Origin: Paracoccaceae bacterium
Lineage (GTDB): Bacteria > Pseudomonadota > Alphaproteobacteria > Rhodobacterales > Rhodobacteraceae
DNA length: 32,573 nt
Direction: 5' to 3'
NCBI GenBank assembly: GCA_017854675.1
Contig: JAFMHE010000012.1
Coordinates: 1 to 32,573, forward strand
A program made the position numbers and the translations under genes. The notes under the pieces were generated by a model. That model had not been told where the DNA came from. It ran no database searches and worked only from the letters and a program-made list of their open reading frames with translations. Shown here one piece after another: positions 9,004 to 17,583 of this stretch (its first letter is position 1; each line of letters opens with the position of its first letter).

Positions 9004-9518
9004 CCGGCATCCTCCAGACCCAGCCCGTCATAAAGCCTGTCAACCGCCATAAAGGTCTGGCGCCCGGATGCGGTGTCGCGGGTGCCGACATGAACAACCG
9101 CAACACGGCCGCGCAATAGTTCGCGACCTTCAATCAGCACGGTTTCGTCCAGAACGCGATGGGTGTCCGGCAATGCGATCAACGCGCCGAATACGGGCGG
9201 CGTCTGCATCTGAATGCGCAATTCTTCTATCGCGCGGTCCGCGTGGTCCCCGTCGAACGCCACTTCGCAACGGCGCTCAATGCCGGGCGGGGCATCTGCG
9301 GGGCGTGGCTCAAGACTGTCGTCCCAAAAAGTCAGCACAAACGGGGCGACATCCGCGCCCATGTTCCGCCGCGCTTGGGTCTCTGTCTGGTATGCCTTGA
9401 AACACCATGTGTTGAAGGCAGTGATGGCATTGCCTGCGATGTCCCCCGCCCACGCACCACTGCCTGCCCCGCAAAGGGCAGCCAGCGACAGCGCAAAGGC
9501 AGGGAACGTCACACGCAT
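9000..9518 (-). CDS. Small exported protein of unknown function, downstream of sucC
   Basis: 172-residue protein with a clear signal peptide (hydrophobic core ending GAWA, cleavage likely after residue 24), so it should be periplasmic or secreted. The mature part has two cysteines (C39 and C84) that could form a disulfide, and no recognised catalytic motif. It starts 4 bp after the sucC stop and its own stop overlaps the methyltransferase start, so it is tightly embedded in the suc operon. I do not recognise a named family. Confidence 0.75.
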   Translation of the reverse strand: MRVTFPAFALSLAALCGAGSGAWAGDIAGNAITAFNTWCFKAYQTETQARRNMGADVAPFVLTFWDDSLEPRPADAPPGIERRCEVAFDGDHADRAIEELRIQMQTPPVFGALIALPDTHRVLDETVLIEGRELLRGRVAVVHVGTRDTASGRQTFMAVDRLYDGLGLEDAG

Positions 9519-9522
9519 CTGC

Positions 9523-10716
9523 TTAGCCTTTGACCGCTTTCACGATCTTCTGCGCGCCGTCTTTCAGGTCTTCGGCGGCGATCACATCAAGGCCGGAGTT
9601 GTTGATGATGGCTTTGCCTTCTGCGACATTGGTGCCTTCAAGACGCACAACCAACGGTACTTTCAAACCGACTTCTTTCACCGCAGCCACAACGCCCTCT
9701 GCGATCACATCGCAGCGCATAATACCGCCAAAAATGTTCACAAGGATGCCTTTGACCTGCGGGTCGGAGGTGATGATTTTGAACGCTTCGGTGACTTTTT
9801 CTTTCGTCGCACCACCGCCCACGTCAAGGAAGTTGGCAGGTTCGGCACCGTAAAGCTTGATGATGTCCATTGTGGCCATCGCCAGACCCGCACCGTTGAC
9901 CATACAACCGATTTCACCGTCAAGCGCGATGTAGTTGAGGTCGTATTTGGACGCTTCCAACTCTTTGGGGTCTTCTTCGGTGGTGTCGCGCAGTTCCGCA
10001 ATGTCGGCGTGGCGGTAGATGGCGTTGCCGTCGAACGCGACCTTGGCGTCGAGCACTTTCAGATCACCGCTGTCCGTGACGATCAGCGGGTTGATCTCCA
10101 GCATCTCCATGTCTTTTTCCATGAACGCTTTGTACAGAAGGCCCATCAGACCAACGCACTGCTTTACCTGCTTGCCTTCAAGGCCCAGCGAGAACGCGAT
10201 GCGACGGCCGTGGAACGCCTGATAACCGGTTGCCGGATCAACGGAGAACGACAGGATTTTCTCGGGCGTGCTTGCGGCCACTTCTTCGATGTCCATGCCA
10301 CCCTCGGTGGAGCAGACGAAAGAAACGCGGCTGGTCTGGCGGTCTACCAAGAGCGCAAGGTAAAGTTCGGTCTCGATGCCGGAGCCGTCTTCGATGTAGA
10401 TACGGTTAACCTGCTTGCCTGCCGGACCCGTCTGGTGCGTGACCAGCGTGCGTCCCAGCATCTTTTTGGCTTGCTCTGCAGCGTCAGCCACGGATTTCGT
10501 CAGGCGCACACCACCCGCGTCGCCCGCGTCGGCTTCCTTGAACTTGCCCTTGCCGCGACCCCCTGCGTGGATCTGCGCTTTGACGACCCATAGGGGTCCG
10601 TCCATCTCGCCTGCTGCGGATTTGGCGTCTTCGGCTTTCAACACAACGCGGCCATCGGACACGGGTGCGCCATAGCTGCGCAAAAGGGCCTTGGCCTGAT
10701 ATTCGTGGATGTTCAT
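9523..10716 (-). CDS. sucC: Succinyl-CoA synthetase beta subunit
   Basis: 397-residue ATP-grasp subunit of succinyl-CoA synthetase. Nucleotide-binding signatures include [16 protein letters not shown] (Lys46 onwards). The metal-binding Asn is in EINPLIV, with the matching Asp in [11 protein letters not shown]. The C-terminal domain has NFLDVGGGA and [10 protein letters not shown], which meet the alpha-subunit phosphohistidine. Length matches the family. It is the first gene of the ten-gene suc operon. The ribosome-binding site before the ATG at 10716 is weak (GGGA about 11 bases upstream). About 100 bp further upstream lies the twin-palindrome operator at 10820-10861. Confidence 0.97.
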   Translation of the reverse strand: MNIHEYQAKALLRSYGAPVSDGRVVLKAEDAKSAAGEMDGPLWVVKAQIHAGGRGKGKFKEADAGDAGGVRLTKSVADAAEQAKKMLGRTLVTHQTGPAGKQVNRIYIEDGSGIETELYLALLVDRQTSRVSFVCSTEGGMDIEEVAASTPEKILSFSVDPATGYQAFHGRRIAFSLGLEGKQVKQCVGLMGLLYKAFMEKDMEMLEINPLIVTDSGDLKVLDAKVAFDGNAIYRHADIAELRDTTEEDPKELEASKYDLNYIALDGEIGCMVNGAGLAMATMDIIKLYGAEPANFLDVGGGATKEKVTEAFKIITSDPQVKGILVNIFGGIMRCDVIAEGVVAAVKEVGLKVPLVVRLEGTNVAEGKAIINNSGLDVIAAEDLKDGAQKIVKAVKG

Positions 10717-11023
10717 GGAAATGCAGTCCCGGTTTTGTTCAAGTCACGTCAGCCCAAGGCCTGTGAGTCTTATGGTCGCGTGGACTGTTTCGCAGATCGA
10801 ATCGGAAAGCGAGTCAAAAGTGACATTTGTGATCACACGCCAAAATCCTGTGATCACAAAATGCCTCTTGCGGGCCGAAAGTTAAGGAAAGGTCAATGAA
10901 ACAGGCCGTTTCGCGCAACTGCGCAGCGCGTGTGCTGGCAATGCGCAACACTCGTGCGCGCGCATCTAACCTATCGGTAGACTGCCGACACGACCCGTCA
11001 GGTGCTATGCGCAGCGTGCAGGA
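10717..11023. other. suc operon promoter region / mch downstream region
   Basis: This 307-bp gap separates mch and sucC, both on the minus strand. It must hold the suc promoter and the end of the mch transcript. Its clearest element is the twin palindrome at 10820-10861. It also has TTGC/GCAA-rich sequence around 10908-10945 and a possible plus-strand short ORF from 10896. I see no convincing U-tract terminator for mch. Confidence 0.8.
10820..10861 (-). promoter_or_regulatory. Twin-palindrome operator upstream of sucC
   Basis: Two perfect TGTGATCACA palindromes (10828-10837 and 10849-10858) start 21 bp apart, about two helical turns. Read toward sucC, the element begins TTTTGTGATCAC and ends CAAAT..CAC. 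It matches the element at 17002-17043 upstream of sdhC in base pattern, spacing and orientation. It ends 104 bp before the sucC ATG. The palindrome shape fits a dimeric GntR-type regulator; two sites on one helix face suggest cooperative binding. Confidence 0.8.
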
Positions 11024-11048
11024 CTACAGCGGCATCAACGCCCAGTAA
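10896..11048 (+). CDS. Possible 50-residue short ORF antisense to the mch 3' end (doubtful)
   Basis: An ATG at 10896 follows a strong ribosome-binding-like sequence (AAGGAAAGGTCA directly before it). It opens a 50-codon frame ending TAA at 11046-11048, overlapping the last 25 bp of mch on the opposite strand. The product would be Arg-rich with three Cys and no recognisable domain or signal peptide. The Arg content may simply reflect GC-rich palindromic DNA. Listed because of the start context only. Confidence 0.2.
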   Translation: MKQAVSRNCAARVLAMRNTRARASNLSVDCRHDPSGAMRSVQDYSGINAQ

Positions 11049-12055
11049 TCCAGGTCCAGCAGAACATCAGGCAGATACTTGCCGTCCTCGCCTTTCAGTT
11101 TGAACGCATCGCCACCCTTTGTGGCAACCAATCGCAAACGGATCGCGCCGACACCGGGCGCATTAGTCGGGGCTTTGTCCAGCACCTGCGACCAGGCGCG
11201 GATTGTGTCACCGGACAGACAGGGGTTCGCATGCGCGCCGCCGTTCAGTCCAACAACCATCTGCGCATTGGCAAGACCGTTGAACGACAACGCCCGCGCC
11301 ATCGAAATCACATGGCCGCCATAGATCAGGCGCGACCCGTCAGGGCGCGCGGAGGTATCAAAGTGGACCTTGGCGGTATTTTGCCACAGGCGGGTGGCCA
11401 TCATGTGTTCGGCTTCTTCAATCGTCACGCCATCGACGTGGTTGATCTGTTCGCCGATCTCATAATCGCCCCAGCGGTTTGCCTCACCCGCGAGGGCGAA
11501 GTCATATTTGCTGAAATCAAGGCCTTTGGGGATGACAAGTTCATCCGCGCCTAGCGCCTTTGGCAATTCGGGCACGACAGTTTCGGGGGCAGGGGCATCT
11601 AGGTTGGATTTTCGCACCATCACCCAGCGCACGTATTCCAACACAGGCGTGTCGTTTTGGTTGAAACCGGTTGTGCGCACGTAAACCACACCGGTCTTGC
11701 CGTTGGAGTTTTGCTTGAGGCCGATCACTTCGGATTGGCTGCGCAATGTATCGCCGGGCCAGACGGGGGCCAGCCAACGCCCCTGTGCATAGCCCAAGTT
11801 CGCCACTGCGTTCAGCGATACATCCGGCACGGTTTTGCCAAAGATGATGTGGAACGCGATCATATCGTCCAGCGGGCTTTGATCCAGCCCGCAGTTTTGC
11901 GCGAATTGATCCGACGAATAGAGCGCATGGCGCGCAGGATAAAGCATATGGTACAGCGCCCGCTCTCCGCCCGACACGGTACGCGGTACGGCGTGGTGCA
12001 AAACCTCGCCGACGGTGTAATCCTCGAAAAAGCGCCCTGCGTTCGTCTTGGCCAT
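11024..12055 (-). CDS. mch: Mesaconyl-CoA hydratase (beta-methylmalyl-CoA dehydratase)
   Basis: 343-residue double-hotdog MaoC-type hydratase of the EMC pathway; it interconverts mesaconyl-CoA and beta-methylmalyl-CoA. Two MaoC-like halves are visible: residues about 8-160 (GRFFEDYTVGEVLHHAVPRTVSGGERALYH, given here only as the family start) and about 190-340 (NRWGDYEIGEQINHVDGVTIEEAEHM). The length equals what I recall for the R. sphaeroides enzyme, and that species also places it near suc and sdh genes. The ATG overlaps the DUF1737 stop by one base (TGATG). It is the last gene of the mcl2 operon. Confidence 0.93.
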   Translation of the reverse strand: MAKTNAGRFFEDYTVGEVLHHAVPRTVSGGERALYHMLYPARHALYSSDQFAQNCGLDQSPLDDMIAFHIIFGKTVPDVSLNAVANLGYAQGRWLAPVWPGDTLRSQSEVIGLKQNSNGKTGVVYVRTTGFNQNDTPVLEYVRWVMVRKSNLDAPAPETVVPELPKALGADELVIPKGLDFSKYDFALAGEANRWGDYEIGEQINHVDGVTIEEAEHMMATRLWQNTAKVHFDTSARPDGSRLIYGGHVISMARALSFNGLANAQMVVGLNGGAHANPCLSGDTIRAWSQVLDKAPTNAPGVGAIRLRLVATKGGDAFKLKGEDGKYLPDVLLDLDYWALMPL

Positions 12056-12258
12056 CAGTGTGCCCCCAGCTTGGTGTCAGGTGTATAGGTGCCCTCAACT
12101 TCCTTCACGACCGACTGGCCGCAGCGCATCACGCCTGCCGCATGGTCCCACGTTTGTGTGGGAGAGCCATAAAGCTCCCAGCCCTTGTTCAAGGCGTCGG
12201 TGACTTTATGGCAAAAGGCGGATGTGTCCTCTTCGGACAGGAAGCGGTAAAGTTTCAT
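12055..12258 (-). CDS. DUF1737 small protein
   Basis: 67-residue soluble protein with the DUF1737 pattern: MKLYRFL at the start, then NKGWELYGSPTQTWD and a C-terminal CGQSVVKEVEG. The function of the family is unknown. AAGGAA lies 5 bases before the ATG. The stop overlaps the mch start by one base, so the two proteins are probably made together. Confidence 0.85.
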   Translation of the reverse strand: MKLYRFLSEEDTSAFCHKVTDALNKGWELYGSPTQTWDHAAGVMRCGQSVVKEVEGTYTPDTKLGAH

Positions 12259-12267
12259 GGTATTTCC

Positions 12268-12825
12268 TTAAGACGCAAAGGGCCACACGCCGAGCCATAT
12301 GTGGATCGCCGAGATCAGCGCCAACATGACGAAGCTGATTACAGCAAGGCGGATATAGGTGGCGCGACCTGCGGGCGCAGGGGCGGTCCAGTTCGGCTCT
12401 GCCCGGTTGATTAGAATGACCGAACCGACAGCCCATGCAAGCAACCCACCGAACAGAAGGATCGACGCCAGATCACCGTTCACCAGCAGATGCGCGGCTG
12501 CCCAGATTTTAACGGCGAGCAGTTGGGGGTGCCGTGTTTTATACGCAGGCCATGCTTTGGCACCCTTGGCCGCAGAAGATCCGAAAACCCAGAGGGCAAA
12601 AACCATCAACAGGTTGTTGATATGGACAAAGAAAGAGGGGGGTGACCAGACAGGGATGAAATCCGCACCGCGGTAGCCGATGATCATCAGTACGACCGAC
12701 AGGACGATCAACACGGCCACAATACCTTTGCCGGGATTGCCCAGTTTGGCGCGGGCATCAGGGGCCAACCGCTTGAAATAATGGGTCAGGGTCCAAAGGA
12801 TCAGGCCGAGGATCAGAAGCGTCAT
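12268..12825 (-). CDS. NnrU family integral membrane protein
   Basis: 185-residue polytopic membrane protein with about five hydrophobic helices. It resembles the NnrU family (named for a gene near nitric oxide reductase genes, also related to isoprenoid-modifying membrane enzymes). Characteristic stretches are HINNLLMVFALWVFG, TRHPQLLAVKIWAAAHLLVNGD and the C-terminal IHIWLG. It starts 4 bp after the mcl2 stop. It has no evident link to the EMC enzymes around it; it may respond to the same growth state. Confidence 0.85.
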   Translation of the reverse strand: MTLLILGLILWTLTHYFKRLAPDARAKLGNPGKGIVAVLIVLSVVLMIIGYRGADFIPVWSPPSFFVHINNLLMVFALWVFGSSAAKGAKAWPAYKTRHPQLLAVKIWAAAHLLVNGDLASILLFGGLLAWAVGSVILINRAEPNWTAPAPAGRATYIRLAVISFVMLALISAIHIWLGVWPFAS

Positions 12826-12829
12826 GGGG

Positions 12830-13687
12830 TTACTCCGCGTTGAGGGCTGCTATGGCGTCTACCTTTGCCAGTGTTTCACGCGCAGTTGCAACATGCAGGT
12901 TCTCGACGATCTTGCCATCGACCACTGCGACGCTTTGACCGGACGCGATGACTGCGTCGTAAGCTTCGATCTGGCGACGGGCCAGATCGACTTCGGCGTC
13001 AGATGGCGAAAACGCGGCATTTGCCACATCAAGCTGCGCGGGATGGATCAGCGTTTTGCCGTCAAACCCCATGTCACGGCCTTGATCGCATTCGAATTTG
13101 TGGCCCTCATCGTCCTTGAATGCGTTGAAAACGCCGTCGATGATCGCGCAGTCGTGGGCTTTTGCCGCCAAAACGCACAGGCCCAGCCCGGCCATCAGCG
13201 GCAAGCGGTCGGCGCGGAACCGTGTTTGCAGGTCTTTCGCCAGATCGTTGGTTCCCATAACCATTGCTTGTAACTGGCCATGCGCGGCTATTGCGGCCGC
13301 GTTCAGCATCGCACCAGGGGTTTCCATCATGGCCCACAAAGGGATGTCGCCGACGATTTCAGCAAGTGCGTCCAAATCTGCGGGGCTGCCGACCTTTGGC
13401 AAGAGGATCGCATCGGCGTCCATCTTGGCCGCAGCGCGGGCGTCATCAGCGCCCCATTCGGTGTCCAACCCGTTGATACGGATCACTTTGTAGCGCGTGC
13501 CATAACCGCCTGTTTGCAACGCGTCGGCCAATGTGGCGCGGGCTGCGGTTTTCTCGTCTGGGCTGACTGCGTCTTCAAGATCAAAGATGATCGCATCGCA
13601 GGCCAAACCGCGCGCCTTGTCCAACGCACGGGGCTTTGAGCCGGGGATATAGAGCACGGAACGCAGCGGACGGGTGAGTTTGGACAT
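12830..13687 (-). CDS. mcl2: (3S)-malyl-CoA thioesterase (CitE-like)
   Basis: 285-residue TIM-barrel CitE-superfamily enzyme. Motifs are VLYIPGSKPRAL (nucleotide/CoA binding), IIFDLEDAV (31-41), Arg70 in VIRING, WAMMETP with metal ligand Glu122, and GTNDLAK with Asp148. The length and the VLYIPGSK start resemble Mcl2 rather than the longer Mcl1 lyase. Mcl2 hydrolyses (3S)-malyl-CoA made by Mcl1 from acetyl-CoA and glyoxylate, giving malate. The ATG at 13687 has GGAG 8 bases upstream; a longer start at 13747 lacks family support. It is the first gene of the mcl2-nnrU-DUF1737-mch operon. A malyl-CoA lyase activity cannot be excluded from sequence alone. Confidence 0.85.
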   Translation of the reverse strand: MSKLTRPLRSVLYIPGSKPRALDKARGLACDAIIFDLEDAVSPDEKTAARATLADALQTGGYGTRYKVIRINGLDTEWGADDARAAAKMDADAILLPKVGSPADLDALAEIVGDIPLWAMMETPGAMLNAAAIAAHGQLQAMVMGTNDLAKDLQTRFRADRLPLMAGLGLCVLAAKAHDCAIIDGVFNAFKDDEGHKFECDQGRDMGFDGKTLIHPAQLDVANAAFSPSDAEVDLARRQIEAYDAVIASGQSVAVVDGKIVENLHVATARETLAKVDAIAALNAE

Positions 13688-13729
13688 TGGACAGGCTCCA
13701 TCAATTCGCACAGTGGCAGGGTACATTTG

Positions 13730-13739
13730 TTGCGCGCAA
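13730..13739. promoter_or_regulatory. TTGCGCGCAA palindrome upstream of mcl2
   Basis: A perfect 10-bp palindrome, TTGCGCGCAA, lies 43 bp before the mcl2 ATG. TTGC/GCAA sequences also occur upstream of ccr, mdh and sucC. It could be an operator for an EMC regulator such as RamB, but short GC-rich palindromes occur by chance. Confidence 0.3.
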
Positions 13740-13891
13740 AGGCGCATTTTTGACTGAAAAGTTCAAGAGGCTTTGTGCCGCGACGCAGCAAAAATGACCC
13801 CAGACATGGGGAACGAACGGTGGCTTAACCAATATTTCAGGCCTTTGAAGCAGATTTATCGGTGTCGCGGCCTCGTGGTCTTGCCAGCTAG

Positions 13892-13925
13892 AAACGGCTG
13901 ATGAGTGAGTGAGGTGCCGCCGTTT
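13892..13925 (+). promoter_or_regulatory. Leader hairpin before the 13943 gene
   Basis: Inverted repeat AAACGGC (13892-13898) / GCCGTTT (13919-13925) with a 20-base loop containing TGAGTGAGTGAGG. It ends 17 bp before the ATG at 13943, so it would lie in the mRNA leader close to the AAAGG ribosome-binding site. Confidence 0.35.
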
Positions 13926-13942
13926 AAATAAAGGCAAGCACA

Positions 13943-14272
13943 ATGAAAAACCCACGCAAGATGTTCAATTTGATGGCGCTCACCTTGGGGGCCGTGACGT
14001 ATCTGGTATCGACAACGGATATCGCGGCCCAAGGGCGCAATTGCGCCCCGCGCGATGTGGTGCTGGCCCAGCTTGCCACAAAATACGGCGAGACACGGCA
14101 ATCCATCGGGCTTGGTTCCAACAACGCTGTAGTCGAGGTCTTCGCCTCGGATGAAACGGGTACGTGGAGCATCACCGTCACGGCACCCGGCGGGTTGACC
14201 TGTCTGGTGGCATCTGGCCGCGCGTTCGAGGAGGTTGCTGACATGGTTCCTACCAAAGACAGCGACACTTAA
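13943..14272 (+). CDS. Small exported protein of unknown function
   Basis: 109-residue protein with an N-terminal signal peptide (basic start, hydrophobic core, cleavage probably near IAAQ at residues 27-30). The mature part of about 80 residues has two cysteines, C34 and C87, that could pair, and the stretch VVEVFASDETGTWSITVT. No family name is recognised. AAAGG lies about 9 bases before the ATG. It is a single-gene unit followed by a clear terminator. Confidence 0.75.
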   Translation: MKNPRKMFNLMALTLGAVTYLVSTTDIAAQGRNCAPRDVVLAQLATKYGETRQSIGLGSNNAVVEVFASDETGTWSITVTAPGGLTCLVASGRAFEEVADMVPTKDSDT

Positions 14273-14301
14273 GTTAAAGTGTTGCGCGAAGAGTGAGGGT
14301 T

Positions 14302-14325
14302 AAGGCAATCATCTGGTTGCCTTTT
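14302..14325 (+). terminator. Rho-independent terminator
   Basis: Stem AAGGCAA / TTGCCTT (14302-14308 and 14317-14323) with an 8-base loop, followed by a T-rich tract. It ends the 13943-14272 transcript and sits directly beside the convergent permease gene. Confidence 0.75.
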
Positions 14326-14327
14326 CT

Positions 14328-15083
14328 TCATGTCAGTCCGTCCCAGATCAGTTTGCTGCCTGTCACCATCAGCAGCACGTAGGTCAGCGCAAAAAACGCG
14401 CGTTCAGGCACCAGATGGTGGGCCTTGACCCCCAGCCACGTGCCCAGCAACGCAAAGGGCGCAAGGGCGACATTGGCAAGAAACGTCTGTGCCGTGAACA
14501 TGCCCAAGGCGGCATAAGGCACAAATTTCACGATATTTAGTATCCAGAACAACAGCACTGTTGTCGCCTGATACTGTGTCTTGCCCAACCCGCGGCTGAG
14601 TAGAAATACAGCGGCCGGCGGGCCGCCCGCGTGGCTGATGAACGTGGTAAACCCGACAGCGACCCCCGCGACCAACCCGGCCCAATCGGGCAGGCGCGTC
14701 CGGGCCAGTTTCACCAAGCCTGACGCAAGGCTGAGTTGCCACAGCACAAACCCGACAGACACCCCGCCGATCAACAAGCGCAGCACGTCCGGTGACGCGA
14801 CGCGGTAAAGGGCTGCCCCCAGCACAACTCCCGGCACGCCGCCAATAACCAACAGGCGCACGTCAGGCGCGCTCCATTTGCGCCAATAGGGTCTGAGCGA
14901 ACTTGCATCAATCAGCATCAACAAGGGCAGCATCACACCCAATGCCAGCCCCGGTTCCACCACCAGCGCCAGTATCGTGGCAGCCGCAAAAGCGGCGCCT
15001 GACCCGAATCCGGCCTTTGAAATGCCTGCAAACAGAACCGCCGGGCCTGCCACGCAAAAGAAAAAGAGGTCGAGGGTCAGCAT
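14328..15083 (-). CDS. TauE/SafE (TSUP) family membrane permease
   Basis: 251-residue polytopic membrane protein with about eight hydrophobic segments. The paired TSUP signatures are GISKAGFGSGAAFAAA near the N-terminus and GFTTFISHAGGPPAAVFLL in the second half. Family members move sulfite, sulfonates or other organic anions. The substrate here is unknown, as no sulfur-metabolism gene adjoins it. The ATG at 15083 is chosen over 15113 because AAAGG lies 7 bases upstream and it begins the first membrane segment. Confidence 0.85.
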   Translation of the reverse strand: MLTLDLFFFCVAGPAVLFAGISKAGFGSGAAFAAATILALVVEPGLALGVMLPLLMLIDASSLRPYWRKWSAPDVRLLVIGGVPGVVLGAALYRVASPDVLRLLIGGVSVGFVLWQLSLASGLVKLARTRLPDWAGLVAGVAVGFTTFISHAGGPPAAVFLLSRGLGKTQYQATTVLLFWILNIVKFVPYAALGMFTAQTFLANVALAPFALLGTWLGVKAHHLVPERAFFALTYVLLMVTGSKLIWDGLT

Positions 15084-15110
15084 CGCTGCACCTTTCGTGG
15101 TTCGGCGTAA

Positions 15111-16211
<1,101 letters not shown>

Positions 16212-16234
16212 GCCAAACGTTTATAATTAAAGGG

Positions 16235-16263
16235 AAAAGCGCATCGTTTCGGTGCGCTTTTTT
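16235..16263 (+). terminator. Rho-independent terminator of mdh
   Basis: Stem AAAAGCGCATCG / CGGTGCGCTTTT with a TTT loop (one wobble pair), running into a T tract. It lies 24 bp after the mdh stop. Confidence 0.9.
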
Positions 16264-16339
16264 CGTTTAGCCCGTCCGTCCCGCAGCCGTCGCTGATTTG
16301 TGAGATGCGCAAATGCGCCCCGCGCGGTAGGCTGCGCCC

Positions 16340-16996
16340 ATGCGCTTTGTCCTTGCCCTGTTGATCTGTCTGCCGCGCAGCCTGTTTGCGTGTGATCTGG
16401 CGTTGGTATTGGCGGTGGATGTGTCAGGCTCTGTGGATGCGGACGAATACCGCGTTCAGATGGATGGCCTTGCGCTGGCGCTGCAAGACGGAATTGTCGC
16501 GGATGCGCTGGTGGATGCGCAGGCGCGCGTCAGCTTGATCCAATGGTCCGGCTCCTCACGCCAAAAGCAGACGGTGCCTTGGACGGCGCTCACCTCTCAT
16601 GCCGATGTTGCCGCGCTGGCGGTACGGATCGCCAATGATCCCCGGCTGTGGCGCAATTATTCCACGGCGATTGGTGAGGCACTTGGTTTAAGCATCCGGT
16701 CATTCGACGATGTTGCGGCATGTCGGCGCAAGGTGATTGACGTATCAGGGGACGGTTTGTCGAATGAAGGCGTTGAGCCCGCAACGCATCACGCGGCATT
16801 GGGCGCACAAGGAATTGTGGTAAATGCGCTGGCGATTGAAACCGATGACACGGATTTGACGGCATATTTCTTTGAGCATCTGATCATGGGCGAGGGGGCC
16901 TTTGTGATCACCGCCAACGGATTTGAGGATTACCCCGAACAAATCCGCCGGAAACTTCAACGCGAGACGACCAAACGGCTCTCTGTGGCCAAGTAA
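16340..16996 (+). CDS. DUF1194 exported protein with VWA-like fold
   Basis: 218-residue protein with a signal peptide followed by CDLALVLAVDVSGS. The DVSGS (27-31) is the metal-ion-dependent adhesion site of von Willebrand A-like domains, supported by the later NYSTAIGEAL and VIDVSGDG segments. Cys18 and the Cys of AACRRK may form a disulfide. DUF1194 proteins are widespread in Rhodobacterales with no assigned role; a periplasmic binding or adhesion function is inferred. It is followed directly by the sdh regulatory region. Confidence 0.85.
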   Translation: MRFVLALLICLPRSLFACDLALVLAVDVSGSVDADEYRVQMDGLALALQDGIVADALVDAQARVSLIQWSGSSRQKQTVPWTALTSHADVAALAVRIANDPRLWRNYSTAIGEALGLSIRSFDDVAACRRKVIDVSGDGLSNEGVEPATHHAALGAQGIVVNALAIETDDTDLTAYFFEHLIMGEGAFVITANGFEDYPEQIRRKLQRETTKRLSVAK

Positions 16997-17001
16997 CAGG
17001 G

Positions 17002-17043
17002 TTTTGTGATCACTTGATTATTTGCTGTGATCACAAATTACAC
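17002..17043 (+). promoter_or_regulatory. Twin-palindrome operator upstream of sdhC
   Basis: TGTGATCACT (17005-17014, one mismatch from perfect) and the perfect palindrome TGTGATCACA (17026-17035) start 21 bp apart. The element has the same start (TTTTGTGATCAC), the same GATT in the middle and the same CAAAT..CAC end as 10861-10820 before sucC. It ends 147 bp before the sdhC ATG. Confidence 0.8.
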
Positions 17044-17189
17044 CTGTCGTGCGGATTTGATGCATTTAGATGTCAACTGCGCCAACAAACCGCGCTTTTT
17101 TACAAGCTGGACCCGTGACATGCCGTTAGAATACAGTATCAGTAGTGTCAGCCAACGACATAAAATGCAGCTATCCAAAGGACCGTGCC

Positions 17190-17573
17190 ATGGCCGATGT
17201 AAATCGGGGCAATCGCCCCCTGTCGCCACACCTGTCGATTTATCGCCCCCAACTGACCTCCATGACCTCGATCCTGACGCGGATCACCGGCAATGCGATG
17301 CTTGTCGCCGCTTTGTTGATCGTCTGGTGGTTTTTGGCCGCTGCGACGTCGCCTGGTTATTTCGAGGCCGTGAACGGGTTTGTCACCAGCTGGTTCGGCG
17401 ATTTGATCATGTTCTTTTCCGTTCTAGGTTTGTGGTATCACACGCTGGCGGGTGTCCGGCATCTGATCTGGGACAACGGGTATGGGCTTGATCTTCCGAC
17501 GGCTGAAAAGCTGGGTTGGGCCTGTATCGGTGGATCGGTTGTTCTGACCTTGCTCACCGCCCTGATCGTTTAA
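17190..17573 (+). CDS. sdhC: Succinate dehydrogenase cytochrome b556 subunit
   Basis: 127-residue membrane anchor of complex II with three helices. It contains RPLSPHLSIYRP at the N-terminus, Ser27 and Arg31 at the quinone site, and His84 as haem ligand in WYHTLAGVRHLIWD; these positions agree with those I recall for the E. coli protein. The ATG at 17190 has AAAGGA 7 bases upstream. It is the first gene of the sdh operon. Confidence 0.95.
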   Translation: MADVNRGNRPLSPHLSIYRPQLTSMTSILTRITGNAMLVAALLIVWWFLAAATSPGYFEAVNGFVTSWFGDLIMFFSVLGLWYHTLAGVRHLIWDNGYGLDLPTAEKLGWACIGGSVVLTLLTALIV

Positions 17574-17583
17574 GGAGGCTGAA

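Noticed and set aside
9214-10593. 459-codon plus-strand frame opposite sucC
   Set aside because: Antisense shadow of a clear sucC with full family motifs; product is His/Phe-rich with no recognisable domain.
16898-16907. Further TGTGATCACC near-palindrome
   Set aside because: Lies within the DUF1194 coding sequence as a single site without the 21-bp partner, so probably chance codon use.
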